A stretch of DNA of 64,000 bases from UBA1952 sp965246765 (GCA_965246765.1 CBDFFJ010000001.1:62001-126000), one strand, 5' to 3'; shown: positions 17,350 to 25,378, counted from the first letter of the stretch. Program-made: numbers and translations. The notes: generated by a model from the sequence alone, not told the origin.

Positions 17350-18030
17350 ATGAACGAAACAAATACATTGTCCGACATATCGCGCAGGCGCTTCTTCGGC
17401 TATGCCGGGGCGCTCGCAGGCGCAGGCCTTCTTGCAAGCATGAGCAGCTGCAGCAAGGAGGATGATGACAACAACTCCAATCAAGGCATCAACCTCGGCT
17501 CCGGCGACATCGGCATTCTTAATTATGCCTACGCTCTGGAGCAGCTTGAGGCAGCGTTTTACCTTCAGGTAGCAGCCACGCCTTACTCAGGCATCACATC
17601 TGTAGAGCAGTCATATCTGAATGACGTCCGCGACCATGAGATAGCACACCGTGAGTTTTTCAAAGCCGCCCTTGGCTCCAGTGCCATCCCCGCACTGACG
17701 CCGGATTTCTCAACCATCAACTTCGGCGACCGCACTTCTGTACTTACAACCGCGCGCACGTTTGAAGACCTGGGCGTGAGCGCCTACAATGGCGCAGGCA
17801 AGCTGCTTACCGATCCTAATTACCTGACCCTTGCGGGTAAGATTGTGTCGGTAGAAGCACGCCACGCCGCCATTATCCGTGACCTAATTGTGCAGAATTC
17901 CTTTGCAGATACATCCATTCTGGATGCCGCTACGCGCCGCGACCCGGCCCGGGAGCCTCTGGACGTGCTGAGCGCCGCCGGCAAGTATATCGTAGAGAAG
18001 CTCAATGCCTCTAACCTGCCAACATCCTAA
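17350..18030 (+). CDS. Ferritin-like secreted protein, type A, copy 3
   Basis: A 226-residue type A paralogue with the Tat motif ISRRRFFGYAGALAGAGLL and a cysteine following MSS (MSSCSKEDD). Ligand motifs ALEQLEAAFY, RDHEIAHREFF, TFEDLGVSAYNG and SVEARHAA are present. It is closest to copy 2 by eye. A possible promoter (TATCCTTTG, with one extra base against TAnnTTTG) lies about 55 bases upstream. Its type B partner follows after 24 bases. Confidence 0.85.
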   Translation: MNETNTLSDISRRRFFGYAGALAGAGLLASMSSCSKEDDDNNSNQGINLGSGDIGILNYAYALEQLEAAFYLQVAATPYSGITSVEQSYLNDVRDHEIAHREFFKAALGSSAIPALTPDFSTINFGDRTSVLTTARTFEDLGVSAYNGAGKLLTDPNYLTLAGKIVSVEARHAAIIRDLIVQNSFADTSILDAATRRDPAREPLDVLSAAGKYIVEKLNASNLPTS

Positions 18031-18054
18031 CCCCTCACTGCTAAAACTACTACA

Positions 18055-18891
18055 ATGAACTTCGCTAATATTCTACATAGCATCGCCGCAGCAGATCCGG
18101 AGGTTTACGACCGCACTTCCACCCGCCGCCGCGTGATCCGCAACTGGATGCCAAAGGTGGCCCTTGCTACCTTGCCCATGGCACTGGGCTCCCTTTTTCA
18201 GAAGGCTTATGGAAAGGACACCGATATAATCATTGATACGCTCAAGCTTGCGCTTACGCTTGAGCGCCTGGAGTCGTCTTTTTATGCTGCGGCCCTGGGT
18301 CAGAGCAATCTGTTTCCCGTCTCCCGCCCGCAAGACTTGCAGGCCATTCAACTGATCGGCGCTAATGAGAATGCGCACCGCGACTTCGTGGAGCAAACTA
18401 TAAAGACACTTGGCGGCTCCACCGCCGATGTGCCAAACTCATTTGACTATACAGGCGGAAAAGGTAGCGGCGCTGGTCCCTTTTCTGATGTATTCAGCAA
18501 TTATGTAACCTTCCTTGCAGTGGCCCAGAGCTTTGAGGAAACCGGCGTGCGTGCCTACAAGGGCGGAGCGCCCAACCTGATGAGCAACAATGAAGTGCTC
18601 ACCGCCGCGCTGCAGCTCCACTCGGTGGAAGGCCGCCACGCCGCCAAGCTGCGCAAGATGCGCACGGAAAACGGCCAGGCCAGTGTAAAGCCATGGATTA
18701 CACAAGCCATCAGCGGCATTCCGAATCCGGCTGCGCAGCCTACCTATGCCGGTGAGGGTAATACCCTGCAAGGCGGTGTGGATGTGGTGGCTGTAAGCGG
18801 CCTGTCGTCCAACGCGGTGACTGAAGCCTTTGACGAGCCGCTTGGCAAGGATGCGGTAATGGCCATCGCTGCCAACTTTATCAAGCCCTAA
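18055..18891 (+). CDS. Ferritin-like secreted protein, type B, copy 3
   Basis: A 278-residue type B paralogue: MNFANILHSIAAADPEVYDR, then RRRVIRNW and a hydrophobic region ending LGSLFQKAYG. It is the most diverged type B. The second ligand helix reads NENAHRDFV, keeping ExxH, the third has FEETGVRAYKG instead of FEDTG, and the last has VEGRHAAKLR. The C-terminus EAFDEPLGKDAVMAIAANFI is shortened relative to the others. It ends the six-gene cluster and is followed by a terminator. Confidence 0.85.
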   Translation: MNFANILHSIAAADPEVYDRTSTRRRVIRNWMPKVALATLPMALGSLFQKAYGKDTDIIIDTLKLALTLERLESSFYAAALGQSNLFPVSRPQDLQAIQLIGANENAHRDFVEQTIKTLGGSTADVPNSFDYTGGKGSGAGPFSDVFSNYVTFLAVAQSFEETGVRAYKGGAPNLMSNNEVLTAALQLHSVEGRHAAKLRKMRTENGQASVKPWITQAISGIPNPAAQPTYAGEGNTLQGGVDVVAVSGLSSNAVTEAFDEPLGKDAVMAIAANFIKP

Positions 18892-18916
18892 GCAGCAGCA
18901 AGTTTTTAAGAAAAAC

Positions 18917-18952
18917 GAGCGCCGGCGTCACAACGCCGGCGTTTTATTTTTC
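18917..18952 (+). terminator. Terminator of ferritin-like pair 3
   Basis: Nine-pair GC stem CGCCGGCGT/ACGCCGGCG with a short loop, followed by TTTTATTTTT. Confidence 0.85.
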
Positions 18953-19019
18953 TCGTAAGATTCGGCAAGGGAAAAATCTGAGTCGGCGCTCTTTGCCGCA
19001 GCGGAGCTTCCGGCTCCGG

Positions 19020-19313
19020 CTATGATGCTACAAACTTTACGTAGAGAAAGGCAACCGCATACAGCATAGTGGCTATAACCACGCCTTTGAGCGCCTGGTC
19101 GAGCCGGCGGCGGCTGAATAAGAGAAACGGAATAAGATTAGCCAGTACCGACAGGGAGATCACGCTGCCAAGCGCGCGCGTGGAGGTGGCAAGGCGCTGC
19201 AGATATGCGGCCAGACTCATGTCGCGCGCCATGACGAGGTACACCACCACAAAGCCCAGCAGGGGCATTACCAGACCTATGAGGAGGCCAACTATAGCCT
19301 GATTGAGACGCAT
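19020..19313 (-). CDS. Small membrane protein, 97 aa
   Basis: Unrecognised. Three hydrophobic helices are visible (about 5-27, 45-65 and 72-94) with a basic loop SRRRLDQ between the second and third. The ATG at 19313 is 7 bases from a TATCTTCG element, and the gene is divergent from comA. Probably an inner-membrane protein of unknown role. Confidence 0.6.
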   Translation of the reverse strand: MRLNQAIVGLLIGLVMPLLGFVVVYLVMARDMSLAAYLQRLATSTRALGSVISLSVLANLIPFLLFSRRRLDQALKGVVIATMLYAVAFLYVKFVAS

Positions 19314-19320
19314 AAGGGGG

Positions 19321-19346
19321 CGAAGATAGGCAAGCCATTACCTTTG
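19321..19346. promoter_or_regulatory. Divergent -7 elements between the small membrane gene and comA
   Basis: Bases 19339-19346 read TACCTTTG on the plus strand, a perfect match, 20 bases before the comA ATG. Bases 19321-19328 read TATCTTCG on the minus strand, 7 bases before the ATG at 19313. Confidence 0.45.
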
Positions 19347-19366
19347 GCGGCACGCTTAAAGACACT

Positions 19367-20125
19367 ATGAATTTTCAGCTCAATAATCTTCCCGAAAGAA
19401 CGCAACACCCCCGCAGCCACGGCCTCACTATGGTAATGGATAAAGGCCTGAGCCTGGAGGAAGCGCGCAACCTGCTCGCCGTAGGCGCGCCGTACATAGA
19501 TGTGGTGAAACTCGGCTTCGGCACGGCATTCGTGACGCCCAACCTGCGCGAAAAAATTGATTTTTACCGCAGCCGCGACATACCCGTTTACTTTGGCGGA
19601 ACGCTCTTTGAAGCCTTCATCGTGCGCAACCAGTTTGACGATTACCAGCGCATGATAGCTGACTACAGCCTGCAGCATGCCGAGGTGAGCGACGGCTCAA
19701 TCGTGATACCGCACGCTGAAAAATGCGGCTACATAGAAAAGCTGGCGCGTCAGGTGACCGTATTTTCGGAGGTAGGCTCCAAAGACGCAGCGCACATCAT
19801 GCCGCCCTACAAGTGGATAGAGCTGATGAAGGCGGAGCTTGAAGCCGGCGCCACCTACGTGATAGCGGAAGCGCGCGAAGCAGGAAATGTGGGCATTTAC
19901 CGCGGCAGCGGCGAAGTGCGGGAGGGCCTGGTGCAGGAAATTCTCACGCAGATACCGGCAGAGAAAATACTGTGGGAAGCGCCGCAGAAAGGCCAGCAGG
20001 TATATTTCCTGGAGCTGCTGGGGCAGAATGTGAACCTGGGCAACATTGCGCCAAACGACGTTATTCCGCTGGAGGCTACGCGCATCGGCCTGCGGGGAGA
20101 TACGTTTCATATGTTTCTTAAGTGA
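19367..20125 (+). CDS. comA: Phosphosulfolactate synthase (ComA family)
   Basis: A 252-residue TIM-barrel protein of the ComA family, which adds sulfite to phosphoenolpyruvate to give (R)-2-phospho-3-sulfolactate. Family segments include SHGLTMVMDKGLSLEEARNL, YIDVVKLGFGTAFVT, the barrel strand VYFGGTLFEAF, EVSDGSIVIP and YVIAEAREAGNVGIY. The length is standard. Archaea use this step for coenzyme M. Many Bacteroidota carry the gene without a complete coenzyme M pathway, and a role in sulfonate or sulfonolipid supply is an inference only. The ATG is placed 20 bases after a TACCTTTG element. An inverted repeat begins right at the stop codon. Confidence 0.85.
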   Translation: MNFQLNNLPERTQHPRSHGLTMVMDKGLSLEEARNLLAVGAPYIDVVKLGFGTAFVTPNLREKIDFYRSRDIPVYFGGTLFEAFIVRNQFDDYQRMIADYSLQHAEVSDGSIVIPHAEKCGYIEKLARQVTVFSEVGSKDAAHIMPPYKWIELMKAELEAGATYVIAEAREAGNVGIYRGSGEVREGLVQEILTQIPAEKILWEAPQKGQQVYFLELLGQNVNLGNIAPNDVIPLEATRIGLRGDTFHMFLK

Positions 20126-20208
20126 GTTGAGTCGTTAAATCGTTTTTGGAAGAGATCATAGGTTCTATGCAGCCCACTTCAGCAATTCAACGACTCAACG
20201 ACTCAACG
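20126..20208. repeat. Inverted repeat element, CAACGACT family, copy 1
   Basis: The left part GTTGAGTCGTTAA (20126-20138) begins directly after the comA stop codon. The right part has two overlapping matches to its complement within TTCAACGACTCAACGACTC at about 20187-20208. The right arm lies inside the N-terminal coding region of aroE. The same 13-mer recurs at 38731. Confidence 0.6.
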
Positions 20209-20940
20209 GTCCAATACGGCCTGATCGGATATCCGCTGACGCACTCATTCTCGCCTGTTTATTTCAGGGAGAAGTTTTCGCGGGAAAAGATTGATGCCGT
20301 TTATTCAGCCTTTCCCCTGGAAAAGCTTGAAGAATTGCCGGCGCTGCTGCATGCGAATCCGCAGCTGCGCGGACTAAACGTGACGACGCCGTACAAGCAA
20401 TCGGCAATGCCGTTTCTTCACGAAATCTCCGAAGATGCGAAGGCGATTGGCGCTGTCAATTGCATAGCCATCCGCAAGGGCGGACTCTACGGATACAACA
20501 CCGACTGGACGGCTTTTCGCGATAGCCTAATGCCTCTGCTGCAGCCGCAGCATATCAGCGCGCTCGTGCTGGGAGCCGGGGGGGCTGCATTAGCTATCCG
20601 CTTCGCATTGACGCAGATGAATATTCCGTTTAAGGCAGTATCCCGCAGCGCAGGTAAAGCAGATCTGACTTACGCAGCGCTCAGCGCAGATATTGTTGCG
20701 GCCCACCCGCTCATCATAAACACCACCACGCTTGGCACGCTTGGCAGCGGTATGCCGGCGTTGCCGTATGATGCCCTCACACGGAAGCACCTGCTCTATG
20801 ACCTGGTGTATAATCCGCCACGGACGCCATTCCTGGAAAGAGGCCTGGCTGCGGCGGCCACCATAAAAAACGGCCTGGAGATGCTACAGCTCCAGGCCGA
20901 AGCCTCCTGGCATATCTGGAGTCAGCAGACGGAGCTGTAG
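20167..20940 (+). CDS. aroE: Shikimate dehydrogenase
   Basis: A 257-residue NADPH-dependent enzyme that reduces 3-dehydroshikimate in aromatic amino acid synthesis. Landmarks are YGLIGYPLTHSFSPVYF (substrate SxS-type site), LNVTTPYKQSAMPFL with the catalytic lysine, GAVNCIAI, YGYNTDWTAFRDSL and the nucleotide-binding loop VLGAGGAALAIRFAL. A TTG at 20146 is a possible alternative start. In either case the first 12-15 residues (MQPTSAIQRLNDSTVQ) are encoded partly by an inverted repeat element and precede the usual family start at YGLIGYP, so the repeat seems to have altered the N-terminus. The gene converges with the minus-strand gene at 20947. Confidence 0.88.
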   Translation: MQPTSAIQRLNDSTVQYGLIGYPLTHSFSPVYFREKFSREKIDAVYSAFPLEKLEELPALLHANPQLRGLNVTTPYKQSAMPFLHEISEDAKAIGAVNCIAIRKGGLYGYNTDWTAFRDSLMPLLQPQHISALVLGAGGAALAIRFALTQMNIPFKAVSRSAGKADLTYAALSADIVAAHPLIINTTTLGTLGSGMPALPYDALTRKHLLYDLVYNPPRTPFLERGLAAAATIKNGLEMLQLQAEASWHIWSQQTEL

Positions 20941-20946
20941 AGCTAA

Positions 20947-21591
20947 TTATTTTGTGCCGGCGCGCATCTGCTCCAGCTGAGTTTTGAGGCTATTGAGGGC
21001 ATCGCCGCGCTTTTGCTTCTCGGTATTATTCTCAGCTATCTGCTTCTCAATCTTTTCTTTGTCGCGAAGCAGGCGGTTACCGTCATCGTCTGCGCTTTTA
21101 AAATCTTTCTCCGCACGGCGGATTGATTCTTCCTGCGCGCCGATGTCAGCCAGTCTCTGTCCGGCCTGTATATCCGGCGCAAGGCCGTCCAGGAAAGCTT
21201 TGAGCTTGGCCGACATAGTAGGGTCGGATGCGGCGCTCACGTAATTGTCGTAGCCCTTGCTTACGAGCAATATCACTGTGCTTTGATTATCCTTGCCATT
21301 CGCATCCACCTTTGCATAGACGTCCAGCTGCGTCGCCGACATCTCATCCCATTTGGCCGCCTGATATGACATGAAGCCCTTGTCTGATTTCGGCTTGCTG
21401 AATCCCACCTTCTCAAAGCGGGCGCGCAATGCATTCTCTGTGATGCCTTTGGAATAAGGAAACTCCGCGATGATGCCCGGCCGGTCCACCTTGCCAAAGC
21501 GGATATTGGCGTCGTGCGCGCCCTGCGCCCGAAGCACGGGCGATACAAGCAGCGCGACAAAAATCAGCGCTACAGAAAAAATTCTTTGCAT
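20947..21591 (-). CDS. Secreted coiled-coil protein of unknown function
   Basis: A 214-residue protein with a clear signal peptide (MQRIFSVALIFVALLVSPVL then RAQG), a globular middle, and a charged C-terminal helix about 150-214 (RRAEKDFKSADDDGNRLLRD to LKTQLEQMRAG) predicted as coiled coil. No family recognised. The ATG at 21591 is preferred over 21612 because it begins the signal peptide directly. It lies downstream of yidD on the same strand. Confidence 0.65.
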   Translation of the reverse strand: MQRIFSVALIFVALLVSPVLRAQGAHDANIRFGKVDRPGIIAEFPYSKGITENALRARFEKVGFSKPKSDKGFMSYQAAKWDEMSATQLDVYAKVDANGKDNQSTVILLVSKGYDNYVSAASDPTMSAKLKAFLDGLAPDIQAGQRLADIGAQEESIRRAEKDFKSADDDGNRLLRDKEKIEKQIAENNTEKQKRGDALNSLKTQLEQMRAGTK

Positions 21592-21651
21592 GGGAAAGTG
21601 GTTTGGTTGCATAATATTACTACAGCGCCAAATAGTGTGCCCCGATTTAAA

Positions 21652-21873
21652 TTAAGGTACAGGATCGTAGCCATGCCCTCCTCCCGGCCGGCAGCGCCCT
21701 ATGCGCCTTATAGCTAACCATCCTCCCTTTAAAGGCCCCCATTTCTGCACGGCTTCTGCGGCATATGCGGAGCAGCTGGGCGTGAAACGGCAGCTTGCGC
21801 CAAGCAAGGGCGAAAGTATCCACTGATAAAGCCTTATAAGACCTATAATAATGGCTGATGTAATTTTACGCAT
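21652..21873 (-). CDS. yidD: Membrane protein insertion efficiency factor YidD
   Basis: A 73-residue protein with the YidD signature LIRLYQWILSPLLGASCRFT followed by PSCSAYAAEAV and a C-terminal RRIGRCRPGGGHGYDPVP. It associates with the inner membrane near the Sec/YidC insertion machinery. It overlaps rnpA by 8 bases, consistent with the conserved rpmH-rnpA-yidD order. Confidence 0.92.
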   Translation of the reverse strand: MRKITSAIIIGLIRLYQWILSPLLGASCRFTPSCSAYAAEAVQKWGPLKGGWLAIRRIGRCRPGGGHGYDPVP

Positions 21874-22258
21874 CGGCCAGTAATAATTTCAGCCGCGCAA
21901 TTGCCTTGCCTGTGGCGAGGTGAACTGCCTCATGCGCCGGTAAGGTATTGTCCACAAACAAGAGAAACAGATGCAGCTGGCTCCCTTCGGGAATGTACGG
22001 CGACAGCTCGTGCTGCTGCAAGCGCCAAGCCTCGCGCAGCAGGCGCTTGATGCGCCCGCGATCAACAGCCCGCTTAAACTTCTTCTTTGGCGCCGAGAAG
22101 CCCGCGCGCGATGGTGAGCGTTCTGCTCCGCGCGGGGCCAGCAGCCAGACAACTCGGATAGGAAAAACAGAAAACGCTTTCCCGGAGCGGAAAAGCGTCT
22201 CAATATGCTGCTCGAGCTTCAGGCGGCCTTCGCTACCGAGTGTGTAACGTAGCACCAT
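21866..22258 (-). CDS. rnpA: Ribonuclease P protein component
   Basis: A 130-residue basic protein that binds the RNase P RNA and helps mature tRNA 5' ends. It begins YTLGSEGRLKLEQHIETLF, like RnpA proteins, and carries the RNA-binding helix KRAVDRGRIKRLLREAWRL, the equivalent of the RNR motif. The gene lies 31 bases downstream of rpmH and overlaps yidD. Confidence 0.9.
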   Translation of the reverse strand: MVLRYTLGSEGRLKLEQHIETLFRSGKAFSVFPIRVVWLLAPRGAERSPSRAGFSAPKKKFKRAVDRGRIKRLLREAWRLQQHELSPYIPEGSQLHLFLLFVDNTLPAHEAVHLATGKAIARLKLLLADA

Positions 22259-22289
22259 GGGTTGCGGCAGCGTAAAACCGGATAATCAA

Positions 22290-22445
22290 TTACTTAAGGC
22301 GGCGCTCATCGCTTACGGTGAGCTTGTGGCGGCCCTTTGCGCGGCGGGATGCGAGCACCTTGCGGCCATTAGCCGTCTGCATGCGTTGACGAAAGCCGTG
22401 TACAGACTTACGACGACGGCGGTGCGGTTGGTAGGTACGTTTCAT
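22290..22445 (-). CDS. rpmH: Ribosomal protein L34
   Basis: A 51-residue protein translated from the minus strand, MKRTYQPHRRRRKSVHGFRQ then RMQTANGRKVLASRRAKGRH, the universal L34 sequence. The start is at 22445 and the stop at 22290-22292. A TATCTTCG element lies 33 bases upstream. It heads the rpmH-rnpA-yidD block. Confidence 0.97.
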   Translation of the reverse strand: MKRTYQPHRRRRKSVHGFRQRMQTANGRKVLASRRAKGRHKLTVSDERRLK

Positions 22446-22478
22446 ATGCTACAATGCGTTTTATTTCTAAAAGGAGCG

Positions 22479-22486
22479 CGAAGATA
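22479..22486 (-). promoter_or_regulatory. Candidate -7 element (TATCTTCG) for rpmH
   Basis: Minus-strand TATCTTCG, one base off TAnnTTTG, 33 bases before the rpmH ATG. Confidence 0.4.
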
Positions 22487-22554
22487 AGGTGAATTTGCGA
22501 TTGATAAGCGCTGAAAGCCTAATAATCAGGCAGCTTTTCCAGAATGCTCTTCTG

Positions 22555-23187
22555 CTAAGCACCTCTTACCGCCTCATCATGAATAATGGCAAGCAGGTAA
22601 TAGCGGCCGTTTTGCCGGCCGAACACCAGGCGGATACAGCTCCAATCTTCTTTATCCGCCTTTCTCCGTGCAAAGTATTCAATATAGCCTGATCCCGGAT
22701 ATACTTCCGCGATATTGTTGCAGGCGCCACCCGGCGTCACGCTGCGGTTGCAAGTCACCGAGTCAGCGCTCAGATAGTCTGCGTCATATACAAAACGCCT
22801 GAAGTAATCTGTGGGCGATAGCGTAATTGACGCACCGTCGCCACCGTAGCTGCCCCACATCAGCATAGTGCGCGCAGCTGTATTGCGGAGCAATGCACTG
22901 CCCGTAAGTCGCTGGGCGCTAAAGATGTCTATAAAGCCAAAAGGCACCAGGCGCATACCCTCAAGGGGATATATGTATGATGCGATTGTTTTAAAGTCGG
23001 AGTCTCTGGCGGCAATGAGCACGTTTTTACCGTAAACATGAAGAAGCGTGTCATTTATCACGAAATCAGCCTCTTTTGACTGCGGCTCTCTCTTTTGAGG
23101 CGCATTGTTGCAAGCCATCATCATCAGCAGCATACTGCCAGTGAGGAGCTCGCTGCCAAGCCTTCTAAGTGAAAATGTTACAGACAC
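22555..23187 (-). CDS. Hypothetical lipoprotein, 210 aa
   Basis: No family recognised. I place the start at a GTG at 23187, giving MSVTFSLRRLGSELLTGSML then LMMMACNN, a signal with two arginines and a lipobox ending MMAC. A perfect TAAATTTG promoter element lies 5 bases upstream of this GTG, the spacing seen at other genes here. A longer frame from a TTG at 23253 would start inside a terminator and is rejected. The mature part contains four further cysteines (SVTCNRS, GGACNNI, DWSCIRL region), possibly forming disulfides in the periplasm. Confidence 0.6.
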   Translation of the reverse strand: MSVTFSLRRLGSELLTGSMLLMMMACNNAPQKREPQSKEADFVINDTLLHVYGKNVLIAARDSDFKTIASYIYPLEGMRLVPFGFIDIFSAQRLTGSALLRNTAARTMLMWGSYGGDGASITLSPTDYFRRFVYDADYLSADSVTCNRSVTPGGACNNIAEVYPGSGYIEYFARRKADKEDWSCIRLVFGRQNGRYYLLAIIHDEAVRGA

Positions 23188-23192
23188 AGGGG

Positions 23193-23200
23193 CAAATTTA
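23193..23200 (-). promoter_or_regulatory. -7 element (TAAATTTG) that sets a GTG start
   Basis: A perfect TAnnTTTG on the minus strand, ending 5 bases before the GTG at 23187. It decides between the GTG and other possible starts for this lipoprotein gene. Confidence 0.5.
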
Positions 23201-23249
23201 CTCCCGGAGCACCAGCAGCTAAAAAATGCTTTGAGTATCGCCGCATAAT

Positions 23250-23286
23250 GCAAAAAGGCCGGCGCTCAAGCGCCGGCCTTTTTTTA
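23250..23286 (-). terminator. Strong terminator
   Basis: Long near-perfect stem AAGGCCGGCGCT/AGCGCCGGCCTT flanked by A and T runs on both sides, so it can work in either direction. On the minus strand it ends the glycine-zipper lipoprotein transcript (stop at 23304). Confidence 0.85.
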
Positions 23287-23303
23287 GATAATTTATTTCG
23301 CGC

Positions 23304-23849
23304 TTAGCGTCCGTTTTTCTTATCAATCACAGCGCCGGCGCCCGTACCTGCTGCTGCGCCAAGCACGCCTCCGATTACAGCGCCTGCGGCTCGGTTGCGA
23401 CCGTTAATGATTGCCCCGGCCGCTGCGCCCGTACCTGCGCCAATTACTGCCCCCTTAGCCTTGGCGCTCCAGCCCCTCTTCTTTACAGGCTCTGGCGCAG
23501 GAGCTTCCTGATATACAACCGGCTGGGTCTGGGTGGTGGCGCCTGTGCCGCTGCTGGCAGTAGTTGCTGCGTGCGTATGCGTACGGGTGTGGCGGACAGG
23601 ACTACGTTTGACAGGCGCAGAGGCAACGGCCACAGGCGCTGGCGCAACATTCTGGTTAAGCACATATTCCGTACGGGTAACTTCACTCATCGAGTCAATG
23701 ACGTGCTTTTTAGTCAGCTCAGCATTCATAGAATCAATAGTGCGTTGCTGCGCGGCAAGAGCGGCTTCTTTCTGCTTGACTTCATCATGGTTGCAGGCCG
23801 ACATGCTGAACAAACCGGCTATGGCGAGGGATGCAATGAGCGTTTTCAT
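23304..23849 (-). CDS. Glycine-zipper lipoprotein
   Basis: A 181-residue protein. The ATG at 23849 begins a lipoprotein signal, MKTLIASLAIAGLFSMSAC. It is followed by a short charged coiled-coil segment, a Pro/Thr/Ala-rich linker with VRHTRTHTHAATT, and a C-terminal glycine zipper (VIGAGTGAAAGAIING and AVIGGVLGAAAGTGAGAVI) like those of YMGG/OmpA-like outer-membrane-associated proteins. It is probably anchored in an outer or inner membrane leaflet and self-associates; the role is unknown. A strong terminator follows. Confidence 0.75.
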   Translation of the reverse strand: MKTLIASLAIAGLFSMSACNHDEVKQKEAALAAQQRTIDSMNAELTKKHVIDSMSEVTRTEYVLNQNVAPAPVAVASAPVKRSPVRHTRTHTHAATTASSGTGATTQTQPVVYQEAPAPEPVKKRGWSAKAKGAVIGAGTGAAAGAIINGRNRAAGAVIGGVLGAAAGTGAGAVIDKKNGR

Positions 23850-23985
23850 GGAATTCTTGTTTGAGTACGCCCTCTGTATGCCAAGCCCGTGCCAAGAGAG
23901 AAATTTGGCTGTTAAAAGATGCCAAACAAGGTGCAAGGGCTGGAATTTAGCCACTTTCTACACATAGAAGCCCCGCTACAGAAGG

Positions 23986-24816
23986 TTATCTCGCCGTATG
24001 CAGCAGTTTAAAAGCGTTCATCACCGCCTGATGCATAATGGTTGCATGGTCTTCACCAGGTAAGTAATCAAATAAAATACGCTGGTTTTTACGCTTTGCA
24101 GCCCGCAGCTTATCAGCAAGCAGATTTGCGTCCACCTCCATCACACGCGGCGGCTCGGAGGGCGTAAGTCCTTCTTTGCCTACGGCGATGTATATGTCCG
24201 TTTTGCGCCCGGAACTGTCGGCGGGTATCATGGGCGTCCGGCGGAGCAGCGAGCCGCCATCCCACCACAGGCTGGGACTTACTATGATGTATTTGTCAAA
24301 CAGTCCCGGCTTTGTAAACAGGATTTCGGTAGCCAGCAGTCCGCCAAGCGATTCGCCGATAATGGTTTTGGATGGTGCAGTGCGGAAAGTATGACCAATA
24401 AAAGGTTGTAATTCCTTTTCTATAAAGGAGATAAACGCTTCCGAGCCGCCGCTTTGCTTCACCAGTTCCTTGTCTTTTTTGACGCTTGTGGGGAAGGTGA
24501 AATCGCGCTGCCGGCTCACATTGGCGATGCCAACGACGATGGAAGGCGGAAGATGGCCTACCCACGGAAAGGAATTGAACTGAACGAGGCCGGCTATGTG
24601 AATGAAGTCTTCGTCGGCGGAGCCGTCCAGCAGGTAGATGACGGGGTATTTTGCCGTATCGGCAGCTTTGTAACCCTCAGGAAGGTAGATGTTTAGGGTG
24701 CGGGTCTCTTTAAGGATGACGGATTGCAATTCGCGGATTTCGCCGAGGACAAAGGGCTTTTGTGCATTGGCTGTTGCCGCGGATAGCATTAGCAGCATGG
24801 CTGTCAGGATTTTCAT
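23986..24816 (-). CDS. Secreted esterase (IroE/esterase D-like alpha/beta hydrolase)
   Basis: A 276-residue protein with a signal peptide (MKILTAMLLMLSAATANAQ) and the fold of the putative esterase family (PF00756). Visible are the early strand TRTLNIYLPEGYK, YPVIYLLDGSADEDF, the nucleophile elbow IIGESLGGLLA (Ser in GESLG) and the C-terminal histidine in LPGEDHATIMH. It resembles IroE-type siderophore or feruloyl-like esterases; the substrate is not defined. The ATG at 24816 is chosen for the signal peptide. It is divergent from the gene at 24920. Confidence 0.82.
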   Translation of the reverse strand: MKILTAMLLMLSAATANAQKPFVLGEIRELQSVILKETRTLNIYLPEGYKAADTAKYPVIYLLDGSADEDFIHIAGLVQFNSFPWVGHLPPSIVVGIANVSRQRDFTFPTSVKKDKELVKQSGGSEAFISFIEKELQPFIGHTFRTAPSKTIIGESLGGLLATEILFTKPGLFDKYIIVSPSLWWDGGSLLRRTPMIPADSSGRKTDIYIAVGKEGLTPSEPPRVMEVDANLLADKLRAAKRKNQRILFDYLPGEDHATIMHQAVMNAFKLLHTAR

Positions 24817-24919
24817 GATATGGGCGCCTTTGGGGTTAAAGTTCGGCTGGCGCGTTTTAATTAACCCGGTCGCTTCGCTGGCATAGAAGTGTTGTCCTAA
24901 AGCCCTCAACAATAAGCTT

Positions 24920-25288
24920 GTGAACACCAAACCCATTTCACCCAAAGCACACGGCTTGTTGGATTACGCATTGGTAGCGAGCCTGCTTACGCTGCCGTCC
25001 TTATTCGGATTTTCAAAAACAGTTAAGCGGATATATACTGTTGAAGCACTGGCGCTGCTCGGCTACGTGGCCCTTAGCGACCATCCCGCAACGGTAAAGC
25101 CGTTAATCCCTTTTAAGACGCACGGGAAGATTGACCCCTTTAATGTGGCGCAATTCGCCCTGCAAACGGGCTTGAAAGCCTTTCGGAAGGATAAGCGGGC
25201 GATGGCGTTTAATATCGTCTTTACGCTGGCAGCGGGTGCTGTGGTGGCGTTGACGGATTGGGATGGGGAGACGAAGGCGGGGAAGTAA
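24920..25288 (+). CDS. SPW-repeat-like small membrane protein
   Basis: A 122-residue protein with four short hydrophobic segments in two similar halves. The N-terminal half contains KAHGLLDYALVASLLTLPSL then FGF, resembling the SPW repeat of small membrane proteins, and the second half a related FKTHGKIDPFNVAQFAL block. Start is a GTG at 24920. The function is unknown. The spacer downstream contains an inverted repeat at 25331. Confidence 0.6.
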   Translation: MNTKPISPKAHGLLDYALVASLLTLPSLFGFSKTVKRIYTVEALALLGYVALSDHPATVKPLIPFKTHGKIDPFNVAQFALQTGLKAFRKDKRAMAFNIVFTLAAGAVVALTDWDGETKAGK

Positions 25289-25330
25289 TCCGCATTTTTA
25301 GCCTGCGAACTTCTTGCAGCGACTTTGTCG

Positions 25331-25378
25331 TTCCCGAAGGGAATCTTTCCTCGCAGCTTTTGAGATTCTCTTCGGGAA
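25331..25378. repeat. Inverted repeat, 16-base arms
   Basis: TTCCCGAAGGGAATCT (25331-25346) and AGATTCTCTTCGGGAA (25363-25378) pair at 15 of 16 positions around a 16-base loop. There is no T tract, so it is not a standard terminator. It sits in the spacer before the lipoprotein gene at 25535. Confidence 0.6.
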
